Source of the DNA: G963676655 sp963676655
GTDB taxonomy: Bacteria; Verrucomicrobiota; Lentisphaeria; Victivallales; Victivallaceae
Assembly (NCBI GenBank): GCA_963676655.2
Contig: CAXXKX010000003.1
Coordinates: 806,001-870,000, forward strand
Direction of reading: 5' to 3'
Length of the DNA: 64,000 nt
Part shown: positions 9,801 through 18,307 of the stretch, piece after piece
Layout: each line of letters begins with the position of its first letter
Position numbering within the stretch: position 1 is the first letter of the stretch
Translations under genes and position numbers: made by a program
The notes under the pieces: model-generated
Told to the model about the DNA's origin: nothing
Database searches by the model: none
The model's input: the letters and a program-made list of their open reading frames with translations, nothing else

Positions 9801-11813
9801 GGGCAAACCAGCTGGCCGGCAAAAATGGCGGAACTGGAACGGCGAATAACAACATTACTTGGGGTCGATCCCGATGCCGGTATCATTATTCTGGCGGACC
9901 TGCGTCCCTCCATGCAATGGCTTCAGGCCAATCCGGACGAACGCCTGATTACCGCGTTCGGCGAACGCGATGTCGTCTCGTTCGCGTCAAAGAAATATCG
10001 GCGTGAATGTCGTGATTTCTGGAAATACATGCTTGATTACCTGAAAAAGAAACCTTACTGGAAGCGTATCGTCGGATTTCATGTCTGGAGCTGCGGGATG
10101 CCGGACTCGGTCATGGGCGGAGTATCAAACAATGTCTGGCAGGCGGACCGCGGCAAAATCACAGCCGGCGATTATAATCCCCAGGCATTGGCAATGTTCC
10201 GCGATTTTCTCCGGAAAAAATATAAGAACGACGTTTCCGCCCTGCGCAAATCATGGAAAAAGCCTGACATAACTTTTGCTGCAGCCACCCCGGATATCAA
10301 GGAATTAGTCGCTGAAGGCAAAGGCGGAAACATTTTCCGCGATCCGACTGAAGGACGCATGACCTTTGATTACGCGGAATTCCTGCCGACCATTCTCGGC
10401 GGCTTCCTGCGCGAACTCAGCCGTTTTGTTAAGGAAGAAACCGACTGGAAAAAAATGATCTTTGTTCATTACGGATTTCTGATCGCTCATATGCAGGGCT
10501 ACAATAGTCCCGGCGCTCAACTGAACAACAATAATTTCGACTTGCCCGACATGCTCGAAGACCCGGCGATTGACGGTTATATCGGGGCCCCAAGTTACGG
10601 ATTCCGCCAGGCTGGCACTCCGATGGTAACCTATTTTCCCTGGACCTCATTCCGGCTTCACGACCGGATGTACCTGCCGGATGACGACAACCGCACATAC
10701 GTGGCCGCCCCGGTTAATTACGGACGCAACCGCAGTCAGCGCGAAACCCGCGCCATCACCCGACGGAATATGGGCGCGGATATCACCCGCAACTTCGGAT
10801 CATGGTTCTCGGATATGAGTCAGGGTTCCGGACGCTCCGGCATCTCCTGGTTCGGCGAAAAAGAAGTAACTGAAATGATCGGGGAAATGGATGAGGTATA
10901 TTCAAAGGCAATCAGGAAAGGCTATCAGTCTGCGGCGGAAATTGCAGTTATATTCAGCCCGGAAACCCCGAAGTTTCAAGACGTCTATTACGGCCCGACG
11001 CTTAGTTGCAATCTGATCAAATGGATGTGGTATACTGAGTTCTTCAAACTTGGAGCGCCGTTTGACGTATACGTTACCAGCGATTTGCGGAATCCCAAAT
11101 TTCCGGCCAAACAATATAAAATGATTGTCATGATGAACACATTCTTTCTCTCCGACGCCGACCGTAAAGCGGTTGATGCGTTGAAAGCTGACCAGCGAAC
11201 TATCCTGTGGTTTTACGCTCCGGGTTACGTGGATTGGAACAAGGGCTTGCAAACGTCCGGAATCAAGGCCATGACCGGCATGAATGTCGCAGAACTTCCG
11301 GGTAAGGAACAGATGCAGGCAAAACTGTCAAACACCACTCATCCGTTGAGCAAAGGACTACCTTTGGACCGGAAATTTACCGCGGCCGGGTTCAGTTATC
11401 CGGCAACGAAAAAAATGCACCCGACTGAATTCGGACCCCGTTTCCGGATTACCGATAATAAAGCGGACATTATCGCGAAATTTGCCGATGGCAAAGGCGC
11501 GATAGCGGCGAGGGATTTCGGCAACTGGAAATCGGTATATTCCGTCGTCCCGCGTCTTGATCGAAGTTTTCTGATGAACGTTTGCCGCTGGGCCGGAGTG
11601 CACATTTATACTGACGAGGAAATTGTCTTTGACGCAAACCGGAATTTCATTATTCTCCATAACGGCTATAACGGCGCAAAAAGCATTAAGCTCAGCCTGC
11701 CTCGTAAAACCAATATTTTTGACGCGATAAGCGGAAAAAAACTTGGCAACAATACCGATCAATTAAAACTGACCATCGAGGAATGTTCCACCAGCGTCCT
11801 ATACCTCGAATAA
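6876..11813 (+). CDS. large secreted LamG-LamG-discoidin-GH-A (GH42-like) protein (module 1)
   Basis: 1645 residues. Signal peptide 1-18 (MKNLILLMIGLTSFSAIA). Two concanavalin-like LamG domains follow (about 20-230 and 250-455; both contain a QKQWHNIVLTWD or GQWHQLALIWN strand and a TAVDELVI or TIVDELAIF strand). Next are an F5/8 type C-like domain (about 485-620), a jelly-roll domain with YYRIWVNGNEVATG (about 640-780), and a long C-terminal part resembling GH42-like clan-A hydrolases with a beta-galactosidase trimerisation-like segment (about 930-1500). The expected acid/base motif looks altered (HVWSCG at 1069-1074, where GH42 has N-E). It may be a divergent family or a non-catalytic binder. 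Probably binds and attacks an external polysaccharide. Confidence 0.8.
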   Translation: MKNLILLMIGLTSFSAIAETLFYAPFDGSANAETAAGSKIARMYGKINYVNGIKGEAAVVGGKTDRIVFSAAKNFNIEQGTCSFWIQPQNWLPATKNFAFFVSFKAFHDNTNSDIITYKVCKTTNLAFLVRNRATKKSIPLTTDIALWQQKQWHNIVLTWDARTITFYLDGKKISSMAHFKLPEEWKEIIVGVPYPSWIMIEDEKTAVDELVILNECLEAEKVAALYKNTLNQFEKVKNKKDPSSKETALFHASFDRGIKPDKALNRQVNAYGKKVPIVPGIRKQAAEVAGKEKIKIYYKANENMHAKTGTCIFWVKPEWAAQEKNFYFLLSLFGPDTRCLLLKSYNAAKLSLILQNTRTQKTKVLSQSIADWKPGQWHQLALIWNKGSYRLFIDGAACGAVTLEGLDKWNYIVLGTALPSWGHVGLNKTIVDELAIFPEAFTTSDIKRNFDAVIAANPAMKAKLTRREKVKKFRQDNDLALAANGAWILASSFGNYHDYYSDNLIDNNPDTVWQPKENEYPQYLELRWKFPRKIDKIVFRSGSNIAIDAASVKSFDRINGKWKTIKQATAAELKDGTITFPCITCRQLRFVIEKAKDKVSLSELEAYGPPQPVVGKNSPYWNAWYIWYPEPDQLHKGSQPRYFRRVFNLTDSAFKSAFIQARSNDYYRIWVNGNEVATGSTMITPVNVGKYLKKGKNIIAVESDLRRNPGKWGWGELLVELSVNYPNGSLRIGTGPEWKSSNKKLEGWTGTEFDDAKWLGVYCYKRPPEGPWGKIAYHCTSIREKIKFAGVKITPEKPEPGSEITVSVTLKPEIPLGRNYFFAFELGHRALNPQNVDYIVSREIVNSVSTKGKVDAITITAKIPLPPWTPSGKIPLRLCGYDSENGIELDLDGIKDNVIAEIETAPRTVHASPVDTAKVAYPNGQAAFVINDQATTPFFWRHIYLTDPKRLYTMDKYSNIKIHQFLLYGGIIHEGQTSWPAKMAELERRITTLLGVDPDAGIIILADLRPSMQWLQANPDERLITAFGERDVVSFASKKYRRECRDFWKYMLDYLKKKPYWKRIVGFHVWSCGMPDSVMGGVSNNVWQADRGKITAGDYNPQALAMFRDFLRKKYKNDVSALRKSWKKPDITFAAATPDIKELVAEGKGGNIFRDPTEGRMTFDYAEFLPTILGGFLRELSRFVKEETDWKKMIFVHYGFLIAHMQGYNSPGAQLNNNNFDLPDMLEDPAIDGYIGAPSYGFRQAGTPMVTYFPWTSFRLHDRMYLPDDDNRTYVAAPVNYGRNRSQRETRAITRRNMGADITRNFGSWFSDMSQGSGRSGISWFGEKEVTEMIGEMDEVYSKAIRKGYQSAAEIAVIFSPETPKFQDVYYGPTLSCNLIKWMWYTEFFKLGAPFDVYVTSDLRNPKFPAKQYKMIVMMNTFFLSDADRKAVDALKADQRTILWFYAPGYVDWNKGLQTSGIKAMTGMNVAELPGKEQMQAKLSNTTHPLSKGLPLDRKFTAAGFSYPATKKMHPTEFGPRFRITDNKADIIAKFADGKGAIAARDFGNWKSVYSVVPRLDRSFLMNVCRWAGVHIYTDEEIVFDANRNFIILHNGYNGAKSIKLSLPRKTNIFDAISGKKLGNNTDQLKLTIEECSTSVLYLE

Positions 11814-12260
11814 AATTGAGCGTAGAGTTACATCATTAGCCGACATAAAACTAGATTTTCAAGAATATATTTAATATTTCAATCACATTCCGAAGGAATA
11901 CTTCACTTCAAACGCCAGTTTGGTACTTTACGGCGAATGCAATGAGCTACTTCACTTGTCGAAGACTAAAGTTAAGGATTGCCTGAGGCAAAGTGAAGAG
12001 GTGAAGTGTTGCTGCGCAACGTGAAGTTAAGCATGTCTTCGACATACTTCGTGTTTTTTGCCCGGAAAACGGGCAAAAAAACGGAGAGGGGGGGATTGAC
12101 GTGCCCTACGGTCACTGCCGACGACTTCGCGTCAGCCAGTCGCTGCGCTCTCGAACCGGGGTTCTCATCCTGTTCAGCAAACAATATCAAGTGTTGCGAG
12201 ATACCATTTAACTTATAAAAAGAAAATGGCGGAGAGGGGGTGAGCCTAGCCCATTCTAAT
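11814..12260. repeat. cluster of short hairpins between module 1 and the Argonaute insert
   Basis: No gene. The stretch holds a run of small perfect inverted repeats separated by GTGAAG-like spacers: TTGCC/GGCAA and GTTGC/GCAAC near 11978-12020, ATGTC/GACAT near 12033-12045, then the strong hairpin at 12054-12080. Beyond it are GTG/GTCAC-, GAC/GTC- and CGC/GCG-type mini hairpins (12095-12155). Two copies of CGGAGAGGGGG (about 12081 and 12230) resemble, on the minus strand, the acceptor and T-arm 3' end of a tRNA-Ser, but no complete tRNA can be folded. REP-like or attachment-site debris is possible. Confidence 0.5.
12054..12080. terminator. bidirectional Rho-independent terminator-like hairpin
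   Basis: TTTTTTGCCCG and CGGGCAAAAAA form an 11-bp perfect stem around GAAAA. Either strand ends in a U-run. It is the first good terminator after the 1645-residue hydrolase gene, about 240 bp downstream. Confidence 0.65.
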
Positions 12261-13491
12261 TTTACGCTCAAAAAATCTTCAACCTTGACTTTTTACGCTC
12301 AAAAATGTCTAAATTAGCCATATCTAAGTTAAAAATAAAACGTCTAAAAAACGGTACTTTTCGGTACTTTTGAGTCTTGAAACGGTACCAAATGGCACCT
12401 CTCAAAAATACTTGTTAAAGACCCTTTTCCCTACTTAACAATATATTACCATTAAGATTTTAAATCAAGTATACAATAAAAATATCATGAGTATATTTTG
12501 AGATATTGCATTTGTCCATAAAATTCAGCTCATGCCTTTCTACATCACTATCACCTTACATTTAATTATAAGGTACCAATAAGGTACTACCCCTTCTTGA
12601 TCAAAAAATTCAAAAATCTATTAACCCGTTATTCAAATCTCCGTTATTTTTATCTTTAACACAAATTTCCCAATTCCCCAACCCAACTCTTGCTCTCAGA
12701 AACACATATACAGGCGGGATTCTCTCTATTCGTGAGCTTTCTCTCAGAAAGTTCTGGTCGCGATCAGAACTCACGATGCAGACATTATCCTCTTATTATC
12801 AATGACTTAACTGCAATCTTATCGTTTAAACTCATTTCCCGGTTCGATTTACCGTCACTTGTTTTAATGCAAAAAAACATCACAAGCTACAGAAATGCAA
12901 ACTTTATCCATGAGTTACTACAGGAGGTTCGCATTTGTCAGGAAAGGGATTTAACGCTTTTTTCTGGCCTTTATGAGAAATTTCCGGACAGAACAGTATT
13001 TAAACGTGATCTTGCGATTATGGATTTCAAACTATGCATTACTATACAATAAAGTAAAATGTTCATCGAACAAAAACCGCTACAGTTAGTTTCAAAACTC
13101 TTCATTTACTCTCTTTCTTTTTGTTCTTCTGCTTGGACATTGAATCTCTGAGCTAATCATACAAGAAATTGAGATCGAATATTTCATCTTGGTCAGTATA
13201 TAATGTATGCCCTAAATTATTCTTGGCAATAATTCCTACTTCCCTATAGCGATCATAAGAAAAGTTCTGAATCGGGATCTTAAAAGCTTGTCATACAAAA
13301 GTCATATATGCAAAAAACCTTTTCTGTATATCAATATATGACACATTATTTTTAAATCAAACCACGGGTCCTTCTATTCTACTAATACATTCTAAACTCT
13401 TATTTCTGCCTTTTTTTACATAATTTAATATTAACGCAAAAAGAGCATTGTAATAATGCAATATTTAATTATTTTAGATATTAGTTTTTTA
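12261..13491. other. AT-rich non-coding stretch before the SIR2-Argonaute gene
   Basis: About 1.2 kb with no convincing gene and visibly lower GC than the neighbouring hydrolase genes. Seen in it: TTTTACGCTCAAAAA twice (about 12261 and 12285); CGGTAC at 12352, 12362 and 12382 and AGGTAC at 12571 and 12581; and a palindrome near GTTCTGGTCGCGATCAGAAC (about 12750-12770) nested inside GTGAG/CTCAC. One open frame (12690-13052) has no ribosome site or recognisable domain. The stretch may be the decayed edge of a mobile insert. Confidence 0.5.
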
Positions 13492-13520
13492 TTGCGAATG
13501 GGCTGTCCACGATATATAAT
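13492..13520 (+). promoter_or_regulatory. likely promoter of the SIR2-Argonaute gene
   Basis: TTGCGA at 13492-13497, a 17-bp spacer and TATAAT at 13515-13520, placing the start of transcription about 15-20 bp before the first codon at 13545. Seen directly; promoter activity is inferred. Confidence 0.6.
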
Positions 13521-13544
13521 AATAGGAAATGTTTTAATAGAGAG

Positions 13545-16500
13545 ATGAAAATAATGTCAGCTAATTTGGTTCTCAATTTGCCAGAATTTATTCGATCAGT
13601 AAAAGTAAATAGTCATAAACAATTTCACATTTTTCTTGGTGCCGGCGCTTCAATAAGCTCAGGCGTCCCTTCGGTAGATCAGTGTATTTGGCGACTCAAG
13701 CAAGAAATATTTCTTTCTGAGCATACTGATATTCCTGCAAGTCAGTTAAATCTTAATATAAAATCTAATCGCATTAAAATTCAATCATGGCTTGATTCAA
13801 TGGGTTATCCTCCACAAGGGTCAGAAGATGAATACAGCTTTTATATAGAAAAATGCTACCCTCTCCATGAGGACCGGAAAAGTTTTTTCTTTAATATAAT
13901 TCATGGGGCAACTCCAGGATATGGATATAGACTTCTTCCTCTTTTAGCTCAGGATAAATTGTTACAATATGTTTGGACAACAAACTTTGATACGTTAGTT
14001 GCAAAAGGTTGTGAAAACTCATCAACCCATGCTGTGGAAATTGGAATTGATTGTCAAGATAGAATATTGAGGTGGTCAGATAGCAGAGAACTAACTTGTG
14101 TATATTTACATGGAGATTATCGATACGACAAGCTAAAGAATACGGTAAGCGAATTACGACAAACTGAAAATCAACTTCTTGATAATTTTATTGCCAAAAG
14201 CTCAGACTGCTCATTAATTGTCTCTGGATATAGTGGCCGTGACAAATCAATTCGTGATTGCATTATAAAGGCTTATTCCAAGAAGTCCCCTTTTTCTGTA
14301 TTTTGGTGTGGTTATGGAATAGAAGACTTTAATGATACTGTAAAAGAAATACTTGATAGCATCCGTAATGCTGGAGGAAATGCTTTCTATATTCCAACGA
14401 AAGGATTTGATGATTTAATTTGCCGATTAAGTTCTCAATGTCTATCAGAGCCTTTCACATCTCAAGCCAATAAGCTTCTTGCAGACTTTAATGAGAATAA
14501 GCCTCGCAATGAAAACTTTACCCTATCGATTGACTCTGCCACTGATATCATAAAAGCCAATGCTGTTCAACTGGAATGCCCACAACAATGTTGGAGTTTT
14601 GAGTTAGAAAAATGCCCACAACAAAAGTTATGGGCATTTTGTCGAGAGAAAACAGCTGAAGTGCCTGTCTCTGTAATACCCTTTAAAGGTAAATTTTATG
14701 CATTAGGAGATTGGAGCATCGTTAAAAAACAGTTTGAAGAATTTGGAATTGAGAAGCTTCAAACTGAAGCAATTGATTCTAGTGAATTGAAATTTCAAAA
14801 TGGCAGCATTTCTCACTTGTTCTCATCTGCTATTCTAAAAAGTTTTGCCTATATGCATGGCTTAACGACCGATGCCAAAAGATTATTATGGGAAAATAAA
14901 AGATATAAGCCACAAGATCAATGGGGTAATTTACGTACTAATTATCCGTGTTATAAACAACTTGAAGTTGCCATCGAATATCTCAACCAAAAACTATTCA
15001 TCGTTATGACCCCTACGGTTAGAATAAATGGACATGATGGAAAGGACTTGCCCATTGATATTAGGAAAATTGAGCAGAACAAAGTATTAGGATGGCAACA
15101 CAATAATGTTTTTAATAATGATTTAGAATACTGGAGAAGAAAGCTATTTGGAAATGGCAAACAATGTACAATTTCACTTCCTGGTGCGCTGGAGCATAAA
15201 TTCGCAATTTTAAATAAAGCGAAACCACTTTATACACAGCTAGCAGTACCATGCCGTCCACCATTGCCCCAAAAACAAATTCCTTCTTGTGATTTTCATG
15301 GAACAGTAATTGAAGAATGTAATTTAGTCTTTAATGGAAACAATGGATTTGAAAGATGTCCACATCCCATTCGTGGTTTAACTCAATATTTACCATATGC
15401 ATTTCCGCTAACAAGCAGTTTAAATAAAGAGGGGATAAAAATAGGAGTAATAGCCGCAGAAAAAGATATAATACCATTCAATAATTTTCTAATGCGAGCT
15501 GAAACAAGAGAATCAGCCCCGTCCAAAGAAGAATACTTACTGGATTTTCCCGGATTTCATAATGCGTTCAAAATACCATTATTAATGCCAGATATCGGAT
15601 CTTCAGGTTGGGAGATTATCAATGAATCAACAAATCCTAAAGAACTGGCGAATGATATTTGCAGAGCCGCAGATAGATTGAAAATGATAGGAGCAGATGT
15701 TGTCATTATATATCTTCCTAAAAGATGGGGTTACCCGATCCGAATTGAAAACGATGTTGAATATTTTGATTTACATGATTTTGTGAAAGCCAGTTGTGCT
15801 CAAAAAGGAATTGTGACACAATTTATTGCAGAAAGAACCACTCCAATCACAAATCAGCAATGCAGAATTTGGTGGTGGCTATCTTTAGCAATTTATGCCA
15901 AGGCCGGTTATACCCCTTGGATTTTAGATGGCCTTGACAGGCAGACTGCTTATGTTGGTCTTGGCTATTCCATTGATCAAAGACAAAGAAAGGGAGAGCA
16001 AATAATTCTGGGGTGTAGCCACATTTATAATGCCCAAGGAGAAGGATTGAGTTTTCGCTTAAATCAACTTGAGGATGCTTGGATTGAGCGTCGAACAGGA
16101 AATCCTTTTATGTCTAAAGAAGATGCAAGACGAGTGGGAGAATCAATAATTCAATTATTTTTTGAACAGAGGAATAAAATGCCAGATAGAGTGGTTATTC
16201 ACAAACGTACTCCTTTTCGCAAAGAAGAAGTTGAGGGATTATGTTGTGCAATGCACAGTGTAAAGAATTTAGAGTTGGTTGAAGTAAGTAGAGAAAATAA
16301 CTTAAAATTTATATCTTCATCATTTGATTTTAATAAAAATAAGTTTAATAATTATGGATATCCTGTAGAACGTGGAACTCTGTTACTTGTTGAACCACAA
16401 TTAGCTTACTTTTGGATTCACGGTCGTTCAAGTGCTTTAGGTAGACGGATATATTATCAAGGAAAACGCAGAATACCTGCCCCTGTACGTATTAAACGCC

Positions 16501-16688
16501 ACTATGGTTGCGGTGATTTGCACCAGCTTGCAATTGAAATATTAGGCCTTTCAAAAATGGATTTCAACCGTATGGATTTATATGGACAAATGCCATGTAC
16601 AATACAAACAGCTAATAAAATTGCTCAAATTGGAGTGCTGTTACAAAGATATAAAAATACAACATTCGATTATAGATTATTTATGTGA
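13545..16688 (+). CDS. single-chain SIR2-APAZ-MID-PIWI short prokaryotic Argonaute (SPARSA-like)
   Basis: 1047 residues. The N-terminal SIR2 domain (about 25-300) has the NAD-binding loop LGAGASISSGVPS (31-43), TTNFD (145-149), YLHGDYR with His189 in the catalytic-His position, and SGYSGRDKSI (227-). A middle region (about 330-680) sits where APAZ is expected. The MID domain has HDFVKAS...KGIVTQ with Lys748, Lys754 and Gln759, matching the 5'-phosphate pocket pattern. The PIWI domain lacks the DEDX slicer residues: YVGLGYS (803-809) has Gly for the first Asp, and VVIHKRT (883-889) lacks the later Asp. In known SPARSA systems, guide-directed recognition of invader DNA switches on NAD+ depletion and abortive infection. 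Here effector and Argonaute are one polypeptide. Low GC suggests acquisition. A second start at 13554 is possible. Confidence 0.88.
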   Translation: MKIMSANLVLNLPEFIRSVKVNSHKQFHIFLGAGASISSGVPSVDQCIWRLKQEIFLSEHTDIPASQLNLNIKSNRIKIQSWLDSMGYPPQGSEDEYSFYIEKCYPLHEDRKSFFFNIIHGATPGYGYRLLPLLAQDKLLQYVWTTNFDTLVAKGCENSSTHAVEIGIDCQDRILRWSDSRELTCVYLHGDYRYDKLKNTVSELRQTENQLLDNFIAKSSDCSLIVSGYSGRDKSIRDCIIKAYSKKSPFSVFWCGYGIEDFNDTVKEILDSIRNAGGNAFYIPTKGFDDLICRLSSQCLSEPFTSQANKLLADFNENKPRNENFTLSIDSATDIIKANAVQLECPQQCWSFELEKCPQQKLWAFCREKTAEVPVSVIPFKGKFYALGDWSIVKKQFEEFGIEKLQTEAIDSSELKFQNGSISHLFSSAILKSFAYMHGLTTDAKRLLWENKRYKPQDQWGNLRTNYPCYKQLEVAIEYLNQKLFIVMTPTVRINGHDGKDLPIDIRKIEQNKVLGWQHNNVFNNDLEYWRRKLFGNGKQCTISLPGALEHKFAILNKAKPLYTQLAVPCRPPLPQKQIPSCDFHGTVIEECNLVFNGNNGFERCPHPIRGLTQYLPYAFPLTSSLNKEGIKIGVIAAEKDIIPFNNFLMRAETRESAPSKEEYLLDFPGFHNAFKIPLLMPDIGSSGWEIINESTNPKELANDICRAADRLKMIGADVVIIYLPKRWGYPIRIENDVEYFDLHDFVKASCAQKGIVTQFIAERTTPITNQQCRIWWWLSLAIYAKAGYTPWILDGLDRQTAYVGLGYSIDQRQRKGEQIILGCSHIYNAQGEGLSFRLNQLEDAWIERRTGNPFMSKEDARRVGESIIQLFFEQRNKMPDRVVIHKRTPFRKEEVEGLCCAMHSVKNLELVEVSRENNLKFISSSFDFNKNKFNNYGYPVERGTLLLVEPQLAYFWIHGRSSALGRRIYYQGKRRIPAPVRIKRHYGCGDLHQLAIEILGLSKMDFNRMDLYGQMPCTIQTANKIAQIGVLLQRYKNTTFDYRLFM

Positions 16689-17008
16689 ATTACATATTTT
16701 GAGCATTACCATACAATTATTACTCGGTCCAAAAGCCCTTCTGTATAATTATCTCATTCGGTTCAGAAAGACCACCGTGCAAATGAGCACGGGAAAGTCC
16801 CTTATTGAATGTTTTGCAACCAAGAAACTATCCTATGCATCTATAACACAGATAAAAGAGGTTGTCTTTAAAAGCTACTTATCTGGCTTATTGACATCAA
16901 TTTTATTTCGCGTGGGTGGTCAAAAAACCATTTCTATTTTCAGCTGAATCATCTTCTGTCAAAATATATCTTGAAAAAACAGAAAATTTTTTGTAACCCA
17001 GTTTCTTT
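16689..17008. other. intergenic stretch after the Argonaute gene
   Basis: About 320 bp, AT-rich. An out-of-frame open reading frame runs from inside the Argonaute gene to 16947 but has no own start or ribosome site. I see no partner gene, terminator of good quality, or repeat matching the upstream edge of the insert. Confidence 0.5.
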
Positions 17009-18283
17009 CTATGGGATAATTGTCACGACTTTTCCGCTTAAACGGGACTTTTCAGCCGCAAATACCATTTGATGAGATTCAAAGGCAACTTCCGGGGTGG
17101 AATGCAACTTACTGGTATCCCCGGTTGCAATCGCGGATATGAACGCATGCATTATTCCGGTGTCACCGCCGCCATGGCCGTCATTAATATCAGAGCTGGT
17201 TTCAGCCAGATCATAACAGAAAGTCTTTTCAGTAAGGAAATCAAAAACCTCGATTTGCGCGCCATTGCCTGTAAGCCGGCCCCGGGTTCCAAAAATATTT
17301 GTCTTCCGTCCCTGGCCGCCGGGAGTAAATGCCGTCATTGTGAAAGAACAGGTCGCCCCATCCTCAAACAGCATGGACACAACTTGATGATCAACTACGT
17401 CATTGTCACAATCATACACGCAGCGCCCGTAAGGGCCTTCCTTGAGCGCTTGGATTACAGAAGAAGTCTCCGGTATTTCGGTAATGATATCCACGGGCCA
17501 GTCCAGTTTATTTTTTTCCACCCGGTCTCTCAGGTATATTTTGACTGCGGAATAAGGGCATTGTTTTTCCAGCACACAATCCAGGCATCTGGAACCCGCG
17601 TTTAAAGGTTTTTCGCTTGCCTTGAAATGTTTCAGATTGCCAAAAGAAGCGACTTTGGCGCAACGACGGGCCATAATATATCTGATCCAGTCGATGTCAT
17701 GAGATGACTTCGCCAGCAGCATTGGCGATGATTCATGGGAATTCCGCCAATTCCCCCTGACAAATGAATGACATTGGTGCCAATATCCGACTGACTCCAG
17801 ATGTTGCATTGATACAATATCGCCGATTTTACCGGCCTGAATAATTTCTTTTATTTTTTCAGTATATCTGGTGTAGAGCATCACGTGGCATACCGCCAGG
17901 ATGATATTATTTTTCCGGGCCGCCAAAAGTATTTCCCGGCACGCATCTTCGGTTGGAGCCATTGGCTTTTCAAGCAGAATATGGTATTTTTTCTCTGCGA
18001 ATGCAAGCGCCGGATGCAGGTGTTCGCGATCAGGAGTCGCAATTATAACCGCGTCCGCGAATCTGGGCAAATCCGCCAGCTTCCGCCAGTCTTCCGCCGT
18101 ATGGCATGCCGGGATATTGAATTTTTCAGCCATCGCTTTCCGGTAATGGTGCCTGGGTTCGGCAACCCCGACAATTTTCATACGTTCAGGGAACCTGGCG
18201 GCATAATTGGAATAACATATTCCCCGGCAGCCGGCACCGACAATTATTACTTTGATTTGGTTTTCTGTTTTCATGAAGGACAA
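17009..18283 (-). CDS. Gfo/Idh/MocA-family oxidoreductase (module 2)
   Basis: About 424 residues. The Rossmann NAD(P)-binding motif is IVGAGCRGICYSNYA, followed by ADAVIIATPDREHLHPAL and the conserved ILLEKPMAP containing the Glu-Lys-Pro motif. A cysteine pair set (CLDCVLEKQCPY) in the middle occurs in a subset of this family. The C-terminal domain is beta-sheet rich and ends at a HQMVFAAEKS helix. Family members oxidise or reduce sugars, inositols or sugar acids in the cytoplasm. It lies 24 bp after the GH20-like gene on the same strand, so it probably processes the released sugar. The first codon could be TTG at 18283 or ATG at 18274; neither has a strong ribosome site. Confidence 0.92.
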   Translation of the reverse strand: MSFMKTENQIKVIIVGAGCRGICYSNYAARFPERMKIVGVAEPRHHYRKAMAEKFNIPACHTAEDWRKLADLPRFADAVIIATPDREHLHPALAFAEKKYHILLEKPMAPTEDACREILLAARKNNIILAVCHVMLYTRYTEKIKEIIQAGKIGDIVSMQHLESVGYWHQCHSFVRGNWRNSHESSPMLLAKSSHDIDWIRYIMARRCAKVASFGNLKHFKASEKPLNAGSRCLDCVLEKQCPYSAVKIYLRDRVEKNKLDWPVDIITEIPETSSVIQALKEGPYGRCVYDCDNDVVDHQVVSMLFEDGATCSFTMTAFTPGGQGRKTNIFGTRGRLTGNGAQIEVFDFLTEKTFCYDLAETSSDINDGHGGGDTGIMHAFISAIATGDTSKLHSTPEVAFESHQMVFAAEKSRLSGKVVTIIP

Positions 18284-18307
18284 TTTTCAATGGTTAAGAT
18301 TTTCTGA

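Noticed and set aside
12081..12240. tRNA-Ser gene
   Set aside because: Only the acceptor/T-arm-like 3' piece is visible; no anticodon arm or D arm can be folded.
12690..13052. 120-codon open frame in the AT-rich stretch before the Argonaute gene
   Set aside because: No ribosome site, first half overlaps a palindrome, no recognisable motif; probably chance.
16582..16947. Possible small partner gene at the end of the Argonaute gene
   Set aside because: Starts inside the Argonaute frame, has no ribosome site and the predicted protein has no known fold; treated as chance.
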